From Lates calcarifer (lineage: Eukaryota; Chordata; Actinopteri; Centropomidae), in contig NC_066852.1 in assembly GCF_001640805.2 (NCBI RefSeq), positions 11,479,194-11,543,193 on the forward strand: DNA of 64,000 nt, in the 5' to 3' direction. Below are positions 1 through 10,814 of the stretch, piece after piece. The first letter of the stretch is position 1. The number at the start of each line of letters is the position of its first letter. The position numbers and the translations under genes were made by a program. Below the pieces are notes generated by a model. That model did not search any database. It was not told the origin of the DNA and was given only the letters and a program-made list of their open reading frames with translations.

Positions 1-75
1 TCACACGCATTGATTCAAGCAGCTGCAGCATTAAACACGGACGTACTGAAAAATAGAAAAACAACAGAAACCAAC

Positions 76-2526
76 CTTTTGAGTTCTGTCTCTTTCTGTC
101 TGCGCTGTCTGTCCTGGATGTACGCAGTTGGGTCAAACCGTGGTACTCGTGACCCTGAAGGATAATAGGTGGAAATAAAACACATCAATACTACATTTTA
201 TCAATTTGGTTGATAAATGTTAAATTCTTTTTAAAATATTTTGATCTAAAAAAAGTGTCTTTTAAGGCCAGTACCAGTGGGAGAGGGTGATGGCCTGGGG
301 ATGCGAGCACGTGGTCCTGAGGAATCTGCTCTTCTTCCTCTTTCCTCTGACCTCTGCACTCTATCCTGTATCCGTTCTCTGGATCCTGAGCGAGCCCTGA
401 CTGTCCCGTAGCCCGACCTCCTCTCGCGGGAGAGAGAGCGATAGATTTCCCCATCGACTCGAGAGCTGACGTGACCGGACACAGGAGTCACTCTGCTGCA
501 GAAACACAAAGAGGATGTGCACAAAGTAGGTGAATAAGATTCAGATTTCTAGATGATTAGTTCATATTGTAAGTGAATGAATGAAAGAGGAGGAAAGAAA
601 AGATATAGTACACGCTTAGATTGTCTAACCCTCTCCGTAGTAACGCCAGTTCACTGGTGAGACTCTTGACACGAACACGGAGAGCACACTCTGATGCTCT
701 CAGCTCCTCCAACTGGTCAGAACAGGGGGGAAGCAAAGTTAAAACCACATAAAGAAGAAGAGAAAGAAGAAAACAAATATTTTTTAAGCTGACTAGTTTA
801 AGAAGCAGAAGAGGTCCACCTGCTCCATTAGGAGCCGCTGCTCCTGGCATCTCTTGCTCGCAGAGCGTTGATTTTTGGCCCTCTCCTTGACAAGCTGCTC
901 CTCCAGCGTCCTCACCACATCTCTAACCCTCCAGTCCTCTCGCCCAGGGGTGGAACCACTTGCGGTCACCTGCACTCGCTCCAGAACTTTGGCCATGGCC
1001 TCTTTCTCTTCCTTTACCAGAGCCAGCCTTGAAAACAGCAGAAGACATTGAAAAAAAGTCCCACATCCCTTTATATTGGTTACAATCGGTGATGAAGATA
1101 AAATGCCACCTACTCTGTTCGTAGCCGCTGTATTTCTAGTTCTGCAGATTTGTTAACTCCATGAGAGGTGAGAGCGCTGAGCTCAGCCCTGAGGGCTCTG
1201 ATCTCCTTCTGCAGGGCAGCTGGGTCAGGCTTGCCCAGATAGGGCAAGGGTAAAGGGTAGTGTATCCTACAAATTCAGAACAGTCAGCAAATAACCACTG
1301 ATACAACAAAATACTAAATCTGTGATTAAAGGAGGGCATAATTCAGCAGCATTATCTAACATGTGACTATGTAAACATTGCCACAGAGACACACAAACCT
1401 GTCAAACTCCACAGTGTATATGAGAATTAGATATCTTTTGGCAGTGAGAGCAGACGACTGTTGATGGCCGCGAGGACGACTAACCACTCCTGCTTTTCTG
1501 TTACGGAGCAGCTCCAGGTCAGCATAGGTCAACAGGTCAAGTGTAACAGAGTCACTCGTCTGCAGAAAAAGCTCAAGTTAACTTTGCAGCATAAGAAGAA
1601 AAAAAATCATGGACATGGAAACAAGTTGGAAAATAAAAATATATATATGCCTGCCCTATTAAAATACACAAAATAGTAATTATGTATTTTACTGTTCTGA
1701 CAATCATGCATTTAATGTGATCTTAAGTTGTGCTCAGATACAACAGGAGGCACATTTTTGTCTCACTGTCTTTGCACAAATTTGACTGCTTGAATGTTTC
1801 TGTGGTCTGTGTGTTACTCTGCTGGTCAGACAGTACTTATGTGTATTGGAACAGCACACACAACAGTTATATGTGCGCATGCGTTGCACTTGTATGTATA
1901 TGACAGTTCAGTTGAGACCCATATTTCCAGTTGTTACCCTTATTTTCCCCCAGGCCCTCTCCTTTTAGCCCCTGTTCCTGTGCATTAATGAAAAGGAGAC
2001 AGGGAATAAGACAGCTCGGGATAAATGTGCATTTTTCGCTCAAGTGGAAACACTGGACTCAAACGAATGAGTCTCGCCTCAGCTCACACAGCCTAGAGTG
2101 AATATGTGAGTGAGTGTGTATCTTTCTGTTGGCTTTATATGTATTTGTGCCACCTCTGAATCTTTTTATTCTGTCTGTGTGAGTGCACTGTCAACATACC
2201 TTTCTAACAGCTGATTCCAGCATGCTACAGAAAATGGGAAACTGCTTGAAGTTGCCAGTTTTCCGAGTGAGGTCCTCAATGTCTAAAAATAGAAAAATAA
2301 ATAAATAAATATATAAAATAGCATGTGTGGGACTATTTGTGCCTGTGATGACATTAAGGATAACTGTACGCTACTAACATGCTGGATCAAATTCCCCCCT
2401 CCACTGATCCGCAGTCATGGAGTCTGAGATTTCGACCATCAGCAGACCTCTGTCCACCTCGATCTTCACAGAAAACTCCACCCCTCGAAATACAATATCC
2501 TCCATCACCTCAGAGCCCTCCTCCAT
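76..2526 (-). CDS. ccdc61: CCDC61/VFL3 centriole and cilium protein, 5' part, runs off left edge
   Basis: Eight coding exons are visible: 2379-2526, 2200-2282, 1399-1559, 1114-1266, 820-1027, 630-712, 275-495 and 76-154. All have GT-AG borders with matching phases, giving about 378 residues before the gene leaves the window. The start is the ATG at 2526, just inside an exon whose acceptor lies 10 bases upstream, so a noncoding first exon is implied. Seen: an N-terminal head with VFRGVEF and MTADQWRGEFDPAYIEDLT, then TGNFKQFPIF, LTYADLELLRNRK, a coiled coil over exons 4-6 (ALQKEIRALRAELSAL, LEEQLVKER), an Arg/Ser-rich stretch in exon 7 and FDPTAYIQDRQRRQKE in exon 8. Known: CCDC61 is an XRCC4/SAS6-superfamily protein of centriolar satellites and basal bodies, needed for cilia and spindle organisation. 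The C-terminal exons lie to the left of the window. Confidence 0.94.
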
Positions 2527-3798
2527 TGCTCTGGGTCTGTGCAGAAGAAGCAGATGATATGTATGAATGACAAGCAACTGGAATCAACTAACTCTTCTAC
2601 TACATACAGCCGGTTAGTGGACAAGCTTTTGTATGGTTGCTATATAATGTTATAAAGCTACATACACCTGAGCCACGGACAAACTATAACATCTAGGGGT
2701 TCAGGATTTCGATCTCTTACATGCTTTTTGTCAGTATCATTAGAACCTAGCTGCAGAAACATAAAACATGGGTGTATAGCAGCCACTAAAGGAGGGATGT
2801 CTGTTATCATGATATTATTTCACACCACAAAATGGAGCCTCCAGGGATGAGCTAACTGTCACATGTACTAGTTATTTTAAAAATTTCCACATCATTGCTC
2901 TGACCCTCTCTCCTGTTTCACCTGGCTCAGCTCACACACTCCGTCTTCATCACAACACACCGCGAGGGGCGGTAGCGAGCAGACTGAGTACATTTTGAAA
3001 GGTGCCATCATTTTTATTAAAAAAAAGTTGCGGTTGATGGGTCGTATCGTACGTCGAGGACTCAGCAAACGCCTTAAATCGTGTTTTACGAGGTAAGTCA
3101 TTAAGTTGTCTCTTTTGCTGCGCTACAATGCTGTTTAGATTTCGCGCTTGACTTCACTTTCTCCCGTGCAGAGTGGAAGAGACTGTGACATGAAATCTGT
3201 TAACCTCAGCTTTCACTGTGCACACACAAAATATTATAAACCGTGGAGCGGTTTCTTGTTTGGTTTAACTGCAATAACGCTACGTTTGAGGGTCGGCTCT
3301 TATGAAAAATTACTACGGTGTCCTCCACGTCTCTGTCAGTAGGTCAGCTAGCGAGAGTAACGTCTTCGCCCCAGTAACGTTGACGTTAGCTATGGTTAGC
3401 TAGCAGGAGCAGTATCGTTAGTTAACGTTGGGCAACTCAAGTTAGTGACTATGACTGTCGGATAGCTAACCAAACTGTGTGTGTGTGTGTGTGTGAGCCA
3501 CAAAACGTTATTCAACAAAAACACGACAACGTTACCTTTGTACTGATGCAGTAATGATCCTTGGTGAGGCGAGTTGTTAGCACATAGCTGCTTGTTGGTT
3601 AAACATCGCGGTGAGTTGGCTTGGTGAAGTGAATGAAGCAGCTAGCCATTTGACCGGTGCCACACTCGAGTCCAAATCAGTCTGTGTAAGCCATCGGCAC
3701 CGTGGAGGCTGGAGCGGTTCAACAACCGGGAACCGTTAAATTCTTCTTCGTCCCTTTGCGCTGCATCTGCTGCCTCTTCCTCTGCCGGAATTTAACGG
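2527..3798. promoter_or_regulatory. Intergenic head-to-head promoter region of ccdc61 and the itpkc-like gene
   Basis: The start codons of ccdc61 (2526, minus) and of the kinase gene (plus) face away from each other, so both promoters must lie here or just to the right. The stretch 2940-3700 has more CpG than its surroundings (CGTCGAGG, CGCGCTTG, AACGTTGACGTTAGC). A (TG)10 microsatellite is at 3476-3495. I see no clear TATA box and cannot place the transcription starts. A shared bidirectional promoter is inference. Confidence 0.4.
3476..3495. repeat. (TG)10 microsatellite
   Basis: A pure dinucleotide run in the ccdc61/itpkc intergenic region. Confidence 0.9.
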
Positions 3799-3837
3799 AT
3801 GTTCGCCGCCTCTCAAGCGCATCGCTGCCCCCTACAG
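3799..3837 (+). CDS. Possible first coding exon of the itpkc-like gene (weak candidate)
   Basis: An ATG at 3799 opens 13 codons (MFAASQAHRCPLQ) ending at CAG followed by GTCATG, in phase 0. That would join in frame to the exon starting at 4584. An in-frame TAA lies two codons upstream of the ATG. The donor is weak and nothing recognisable is encoded. It is listed only because the kinase exon at 4584 has an in-frame stop shortly upstream and therefore needs a spliced 5' exon or an internal start. Confidence 0.2.
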
Positions 3838-4583
3838 GTCATGAACTCACACTGCCTTCACTGGCCGGCACTGAAAATCAATACTTTAGCTGAAGAAATG
3901 TAAGATATTTTACTCAAGGAAATGTAACAATATAACAGTTTACATTATAAGTTAAAGTCCTGCTCTTCCAAAATATGCGATAATTACTTTCCATCACTGC
4001 AACTCTCATGCGTACATGATAGTCACCTGGAACAATGCTTTTTTGTATGATCTGCAACCAATAACAAAGATAATCAACTTTGTCATATTATCCTGCTTTT
4101 CATCTCTTTTTGTTTTTTTGTTTTTTTGGCTTTATATATTCTTTATGTAAATTTTTCCAGGAAGACCAGCACTCACTATCCTATAAACAATAAATAATAT
4201 GACATCTTATGCTACTGTTGCACATAATAATTGTCAAATCTGTGTGCTCAGCACTCCACTGTTTGGTAAAGTGGTTAATAGCAGTTTTGGAAGTGGAAAA
4301 CAAGTGCTTCCTGTAAATGTTTAATAAACCTGTTGCATAACAGTGGAGCCAACCCTGTCCTCTGCATGTCTTCACCTGGTCTTAGTGAAGGGCTGTTTCC
4401 ATGGAGACATTGTTCAGCCATAAGGCAAAAAGCTGAGCAACTGAGTCTGAAGTCTGAGGTCCTGTGCTGCCTGTGTGTACAAGACACAAAAAACCCCACA
4501 GGCAGCATAGGAATGTGACCAGACCTGGCATGTGTGTTTGCTGAAGAATGACTGACTGAGGTTTTTCCTGTCTTCCCAAGCAG

Positions 4584-6409
4584 AACTCTGCATGGAAGAA
4601 ACACAAAAGTTGTGGGACCTCGTCTCTCATTCCTATGACTCCCAAGAAACCTCAGCATTGGCTCCAAGTGGTCGGACATGCAGGTTTGTTCAAGTGGCCT
4701 CAGTTGTCTTTCATGTAGCTCCTCAGTGATTAAAAAATATCCACGGTGTAAGTAATGGAACAAATGGTATTTAATATATCTTGTGTGTCCATTCCTCTGA
4801 TTCCTCTTTTCCTTGTTTGTCTTCACAGGGAGCTTTTATGTTGGGGATTATGGTACACTGCTGAAGAGGTTTTGTAAGAGGGAGCAACAGTGCTATGTGA
4901 GGCTGATGAAGGACATTTTGAGGCCCTTTGTTCCAGCCTACCACGGTGTAGTGCAGCGGGACAAGCAGGATTACAACATGATGGATAACTTGTTGACCCA
5001 TTTCAACACACCTGCCATCATGGACTGCAAGATGGGCAGCCGGTACGTTTTAATGCAGCAATTTTTATAAATGAGATCAGTTGATTGAGTTAGCTTTTTT
5101 TTTTTTTTTTTACATGCAAAGGAGGAGACATAATCATTAGAAAGGATCTAACCTGAACATGAAAAATTATATCAAACTGTTTTAGAGGTTGAAAAACAAC
5201 ATTGTAAAACACCTATAAATTTAATAATATCTTAATTTATTTGCATTCATCAGACAAAGAAAAAAAGATTTTCATTGTTTCTAAATACTTGACAAATTAG
5301 CACATTGTATTCTACTGTTGAATGTGAAAGGATTGTGTTCCTCTGTGGAGCTTTGTCTTTTCACAGTTATAATAGGTCTTTAATACAGTTAGTATGTGTC
5401 ACTATAAAGACAGTGAGGTATTGTCCTGCTCACAGCACATACCTGGAGGAGGAGCTGCACCTGGCTCGAGAACGGCCACAGCCTCGTAACGACATGTTTG
5501 AGAAGATGGTGGCTGTGGACCCGGAGGCCCCAACGGTCCAGGAACGAGCCCAGCAGGCAGTGCTGAAGACGAGGTACATGCAGTGGAGGGAGACGCTGAG
5601 CTCAACAACGACTCTGGGTTTCCGCATCGAAGGATTCAGGGTAAGCTTGGCAAAGACAGGTGTGTCAGGTCACTGATTCATCTTGATGTGTAGGGGATAA
5701 ATGCCGCTAGGCTGGTGGTCTTTGAAAACGGTTTCTTCACCAATAAATGTCATTTTTATCAGTTAATCTGTACGTTTCCTGTGCAGAAGGCAAATGACGA
5801 ATGCCACACAAACTTCAAAAGGACCAAAAGCAGAGAGCAAGTGGGGGAAGTACTTGACAACTTTGTCGAGTCCAGTACACACATAGTGGTGAGTGTGACC
5901 TTTGCTAACTTTCATTTACTTCTACTGCTATCTCTGCCTTTGTAAATCTTGTATCTCTCCCTTCAGTGGAGTTATCTGCGACAGCTGAAACAGTTGCGGC
6001 AGGTCTTGGAGGCATCCGACTTCTTCAGAACACATGAGGTGAACTGTGTGATACTTTTATCGAACAATGCACTAGATTTTTTGAGTAAGATTTTGAAAAT
6101 GTATAGGGAAAAAAGACCTGTCCTGGAAATGATGTGTTTGGCCCATTTTTGTTGGCAGGCTTAGGCTGATGATATAGTACATTAATAACTGTTTCCCCAC
6201 AGGTTGTGGGCAGTTCCTTACTGTTTGTGCACGACTGGACAGGCAGAACAGGAGTCTGGATGATTGACTTTGGAAAGACAGTGGCTCTGCCGTCACACCT
6301 CACCTTGGACCACCGCACTCCCTGGGTAGAGGGCAATCGAGAAGATGGCTACCTGTGGGGTCTGGACAACCTCATCGATATACTTGCCAACATGCTGCCA
6401 CTGACCTGA
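4584..6409 (+). CDS. itpkc: Inositol-trisphosphate 3-kinase, ITPKC-like (catalytic part complete, N terminus unresolved)
   Basis: Exons are 4584-4683, 4829-5042, 5436-5640, 5787-5888, 5967-6038 and 6203-6409. Phases match throughout and give 299 residues plus TGA. The product phosphorylates Ins(1,4,5)P3 to Ins(1,3,4,5)P4 in the cytosol, tuning calcium signals. Seen: a basic Trp-containing stretch (SAWKKHKSC) where the family binds calmodulin, [10 protein letters not shown], the inositol-kinase signature [18 protein letters not shown] (PxxxDxKxG), [40 protein letters not shown] (metal and nucleotide site) and [15 protein letters not shown]. The sequence is nearer to ITPKC than to ITPKA or B as I recall them. 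The long variable N-terminal region of mammalian ITPKC was not found. An in-frame stop lies 27 bases before 4584. Translation may start at the Met at 4635 or in an upstream exon. A poly(A) signal is at 6606. Confidence 0.9.
5096..5111. repeat. Poly(T) tract in an itpkc intron
   Basis: A homopolymer run of about 16 T, with no sign of a mobile element around it. Confidence 0.7.
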
Positions 6410-6605
6410 ATGCCACTCTAAAATGTTTGGAAATTTACTCTCAAACTTCCTTAACCACTTAGTCGGTGACTGCGGATGACTTCTGAAATGGTTGTGTTGT
6501 GTTTTTAGAAAAATACAGTACATGACCAAAACTAAGATATAAGATATGATAAATGTACTTCTTGAGGGTGTAAAAAAAATGAAAGGTGTGGTTGATTACA
6601 AAAAC

Positions 6606-6611
6606 AATAAA
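6606..6611 (+). promoter_or_regulatory. Candidate poly(A) signal of the itpkc-like gene
   Basis: AATAAA occurs about 197 bases after the stop codon. It is the first canonical hexamer downstream on this strand. Confidence 0.5.
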
Positions 6612-7239
6612 TTGCAAAAATGAACTGATAGCTTTGAGATTTGTGTTACCAAGAAAATACTTTTCAGAGCAGATTTTTCAGGTCTGGTCAAAGGATCATT
6701 GGTGCATTATGGGATCTCTGTGCTGCCTGAGCCTTGTACAGTGAAACCACTGTGACTATTGATTAGATCTGCTCTCACCTGGACTGCAGCAGAGCAAAAC
6801 ACAATGTCACTTTCCAGCCCCAGCAGGAGACATCTGACCCTGCAGTCTTGAGATGAGTTCCTCATTATTTTCAGGAGACACAGCACCAGCAATTATAAGC
6901 TAAAAATATGACCACCCTCTCTGGATAGAGACAATCAGTTTAAATGTCACACTATGTCATTAAAATGGTGATATATATAGCTATAATGCTATAAAATGGA
7001 CTGTTGGTCTCTGCATTTATTTTCATTTATTTGTTTGCCTCTAAATTATTGTCATTATTCAATAAGGTTTAAATGTGTCATTTAAATACATTATTGTTTT
7101 CACAAATATGAAAAAATTAGAAATAATTTCACAATTTTTGCATCAGAGTTAGAATTACATTCAATTAGATCAAGAAATTTGTCTTGAGCTCAGAGTTACC
7201 GCCACACAAAACATACATAGTGTGATCCTAACAGCCCTT

Positions 7240-7500
7240 AATTAATACATGAATGACCATGAATTTTCCTCTAGTGCCACCATGAAGTTTACATTTGAAT
7301 GAAACTTCTTGACAACTATTGGATTCCATGAAGTTTGGCTTAATCTCGGGCCATCAACAGGTCAAACATTTTACCTGTCCAAGACGTGATAAACTAATGA
7401 CATCCCAACCATCCTCTTGCTAAATTAAGACAGTGAAAATGGTAAACATCATACCACGCAACCATCAGCATGTTAGCCTAGGCTCAATTAGACTCAAAAG
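7240..7500. repeat. Teleost dispersed repeat fragment
   Basis: The segment has the phrases TTTTCCTCTAGTGCCACCAT, CTTGACAACTATTGGAT, GGTAAACATCATACC and CATCAGCATGTTAGCC. I recognise these, in this order, as parts of a very common fish repeat. The call is from general knowledge without a database search, and the borders are approximate. A second fragment of what looks like the same family is at 62220-62310. Confidence 0.55.
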
Positions 7501-8732
7501 CAGCAATAGTAGATTAACATTATTTGATGCATTGTTTATCAGGACAATAATGAGGAACATACTTTTACTGAAAGATAAGCAAGCAGTGTTTATGTCATTA
7601 TGAGCTGTTAGCCACATGTAAGTGACAAGTGCAGTTTTTAAAATTTTAATGACTTCTCTGACACCTTGACAGGAACTGCTGTTTAAGTTCTCATCTTTTT
7701 GTCTCACTACTGGTTATTGATCATGGTGACTCCAGAAACCTCATGGAAACTGTCTGTTTCTGTCCTCGTCTGAGGTATGACAGTTGATAGCATTTGGAGT
7801 TTTTGAGTGTTACATAAAGCACAAGCTCATCATCTAAAAACTCTTTTACAGAGGAATATCATATTTTATTGTTTAGTTACTGTTAAATCGGTAAAGTAAT
7901 TCTGTTAAAGTTATGCATTAATGAGTTAAGCAGATGTCACTATACTGATGCACATTTTCAGTCACTAAAACATATGAAAAGGTGACTGATAAGCAGCACT
8001 GTAAACCTGAACACATAAGAATATGAATCAAGCTCTAAAGTTCAGCACCTGATGCAGGGTTGACTGGCGAGATGAAGGCAGATGTGTTCTCTGTCTCACA
8101 CACCTGTCCGCTCCTCTCCTGTCATTCAGCCATCAGACGGCAGGCAGAGGGAACCCCTGCCCTTGCCTGCAGCATCAGACAAGATTAAAGGGGTGCAGAG
8201 ACAAAGATACTGAAAGTCATGCTCAACAAATCCTCCCACACAGTCTGCAGCAACAACAAAAGCCTCTCTCAGAGAGGCCTGGAAGCTGCGCAGGACTAAG
8301 ACAGTCTGATACAGTAGCTAGTGAGCAAATGCCACTGGGGCAGTTTTGAGTTCAGTGTTCAGAGAAAGGGGCAAGATCTGATCTTAGACTTAATATTTAT
8401 CCAGCTGGTCACATGACACTTCTTTAATGCATTTTCCACTGCTAAACATTAATTTCAGTTGATCGCCTACTTTAATCAGGACTTGAAATTCCTCGGTCCT
8501 AGCAGATGTAACTGACTGATTAAGGAATCAGTAATGTAAAGCAAACCTTTTGTCACCTGTAGATCTCACTCTTGCAGGAGAAGTTAATTTGAGCTCTGAT
8601 GAAGGCTTGAAATGAAGAGGTGACTGCACCAATCAGCGTGTGTTTTGAGACATAAGGGGGCGTAGGTAGGCAAGGGATGATGATGTCAGTGTGTTTGACA
8701 GATGAAACGTCAGACAGCCTCTCAGTTTGCAC

Positions 8733-8752
8733 AAAAAAAAAAAAAAAAAAAA
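8733..8752. repeat. Poly(A) run of 20
   Basis: A pure A run upstream of the kcnk13-like gene. No target-site duplication or SINE head was recognised next to it. Confidence 0.85.
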
Positions 8753-9346
8753 CTCAAGAGGCTTCTCCTCTCGCTGATCCGTGAAACGAGCACAGCAGAC
8801 CAACAACGCTCTGGCAACAGACGCTGCTGTCAATGAGATCAGGTAGTAAGTGTTTTTATTGACTATAAACTTTGATTATTTATTCTATATTTTTTCAAAT
8901 ATCATGAACTGCTACTGATTAAAATGTTTTCCTGTTTTCTTATCAATGTTTTAACCAAAGCTTGGTTTTCAGTCAGATTTTTTCAGTTTATGTCATTTTG
9001 GATTAATAAAGCGGGGAAATAAAGCATATACAGTTATGCAAAATAAAATAATATATATATATATTTTTTTTTACATTTTAATGAACTTACTGTTAATATA
9101 TGTCTTTTTTGTTGTGTTACAGGCTGTAATCTTCAGATGCATCAGTTTTCTTCCAAACAATTTAAGCAGCCCTCAGTGATCTCCTCTAAGAAATGTTTTT
9201 TAATCCTTATTGTGATTTTAGAGCCTATGTATGTAAACCAAAACTGTTTCATATAGTCAGTGCATGTATGTGAGTGTGTGACTAGGCAGCACTGGCAGAA
9301 GCAGTGCATGTTGTTGCAGTGGTGTGTCTGCGCTGCTGCTGTGCTC

Positions 9347-10814
9347 ATGGCTCAGAGGAGGGCTGCTGGTGGCTGCTGCTGCCCCAGGGCGCCCATGAAT
9401 GAAGACAACGCCCGTTTCTGCCTGCTGGCTGGGCTCATTCTGCTCTACTTGCTGTGTGGGGCGGCCATCTTCTCAGCCCTGGAGTATCCCTTCGAGCTGC
9501 GCGCCCGCCTCCTCTGGAAACAGCAGCTGGACAACTTCACCCAGCGATACAGGGTCAACCGGGGCGCCCTCCACACTCTGCTGCGGCAGTACGAGGAGGC
9601 AAACGGAGCTGGGATCAGAGTGGACGCTCTGAGACCCCGCTGGGACTTTTCTGGAGCTTTCTACTTTGTAGGCACTGTGGTTTCTACTATCGGTAAGTCT
9701 TCACTTTTACTGAAGTTTTCTAAAACTTCATTCTTCTTAGATGCTGCTTCAGGAGTTGCTTGTGAACCATGACCTTTGAACCTTGTGTATTTTGTCCTCT
9801 CAAGGCTTTGGCATGACCACACCAGTGACCATAGCTGGAAAAATATTCTTGATCTTCTATGGTCTCATTGGCTGTGCTGCCACCATCCTCTTCTTTAACC
9901 TCTTCCTGGAGAGGATCATCACGATGTTAGCTTACATCATGCGCTGGTGTCACGAGCGTCGGTTGAGGTGCGGCGGGGTTGGGGTGATGTCGAGCAGAGA
10001 GGAGACGTCTGGCGAGGAGGACAGCCTGGAGGGCTGGAAACCATCAGTCTATTATGTTATGCTGATCCTAGGTATAGCATCGATTGTGATCGCATGCAGT
10101 GCCTCCACCCTGTACAGCTCCATGGAGAACTGGAGCTACGTGGACTCCCTCTACTTCTGCTTCGTGGCCTTCAGCACCATTGGCTTCGGGGACCTGGTGA
10201 GCAGTCAGAGACAGCAGTATGAGTCTCAGGAAGCCTATCGGCTCGGGAACTGCCTTTTCATCTTAATGGGAGTATGTTGTATCTACTCACTTTTCAATGT
10301 CATTTCTATTGTCATCAAGCAAACTCTCAACTGGATTCTGGGTAAGCTGGTCTGCTCGGGGCAGCATCATCTCTGCTCTTGCTCAACACGTGGCTGCTGG
10401 GGGCTCTGCTGCCCCTGCCTTCAAAACAAAACTCACAACCAGAGGCGACTGCCGGCACGCCTCAGGCAAAAACGCTTAAAACGCAACACTGTGCAGCCCA
10501 TCTCATCCCACTGCCCTGCAGGAAGACACCGCTACAGAGACGGCTCGGTGGAGACAGTGTGTGACAGCGAGACGGATGCAGGCGCAGTGCCCGATGGGGT
10601 ATGCGTGGGGCGTCGTCTGTCAGGAGAGATGATCTCCGTCAATGAGTTCATGGTGTCCAACAAGGTGTCTCTGGCACTGCTGCAGAAGCAGCTGAGCGAA
10701 ATGGCTCATCAGGGCCCACGGCAGAGCTACGGCCATCAGAATGGATTCTCTGGTGGTGTGGGGGCCTTGGCCATTATGAATAATCGCCTGCAAGAAACCA
10801 GTGTGGATAGGTAG
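9347..10814 (+). CDS. kcnk13: THIK-type two-pore-domain potassium channel, KCNK13-like
   Basis: Two exons, 9347-9692 and 9805-10814, give 451 residues. The intron is phase 1 and falls in the first selectivity filter (STIG, then FGMTTP), a typical K2P position. The product is a dimeric background K+ channel of the plasma membrane. Seen: the THIK N terminus NEDNARF, TM1 from about residue 25, an N-glycosylation site NFT in the extracellular cap, filter 1 STIGFG near residue 115, LIFYGLIGCAATILFFN (TM2), GWKPSVYYVMLILG (TM3), filter 2 STIGFGDL near residue 245, GVCCIYSLFNVISIVIKQ (TM4), and family C-terminal blocks RRLSGEMISVNEF, ALLQKQLSEMA and FSGGVGALAIMNNRL. It is closer to KCNK13 than KCNK12, although the CCC before NEDN recalls KCNK12. 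The start at 9347 fits family length. In-frame Met codons at 9260 and 9395 are alternatives. Confidence 0.94.

Larger units (their letters stand above)
6612..9346. other. Intergenic and 5' flank of the kcnk13-like gene, with one dispersed repeat
   Basis: No exon-like coding segment was recognised on either strand. It holds a dispersed-repeat fragment at about 7240-7500 (separate entry), a 20-base poly(A) run at 8733-8752 and an AT-rich stretch at 9046-9073. A GTGTTACAG acceptor-like site at 9113-9121 could precede the channel's first coding exon if there is an upstream noncoding exon. Confidence 0.5.

Noticed and set aside
4275..4826. 183-codon open frame on the minus strand
   Set aside because: It is antisense to the itpkc exon at 4584-4683 and its introns, has no family motif, and is explained by chance.
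9260..9346. Upstream in-frame Met for the THIK channel
   Set aside because: It would add 29 residues with no family resemblance; the Met at 9347 fits the family length and puts the Cys cluster just before NEDN.
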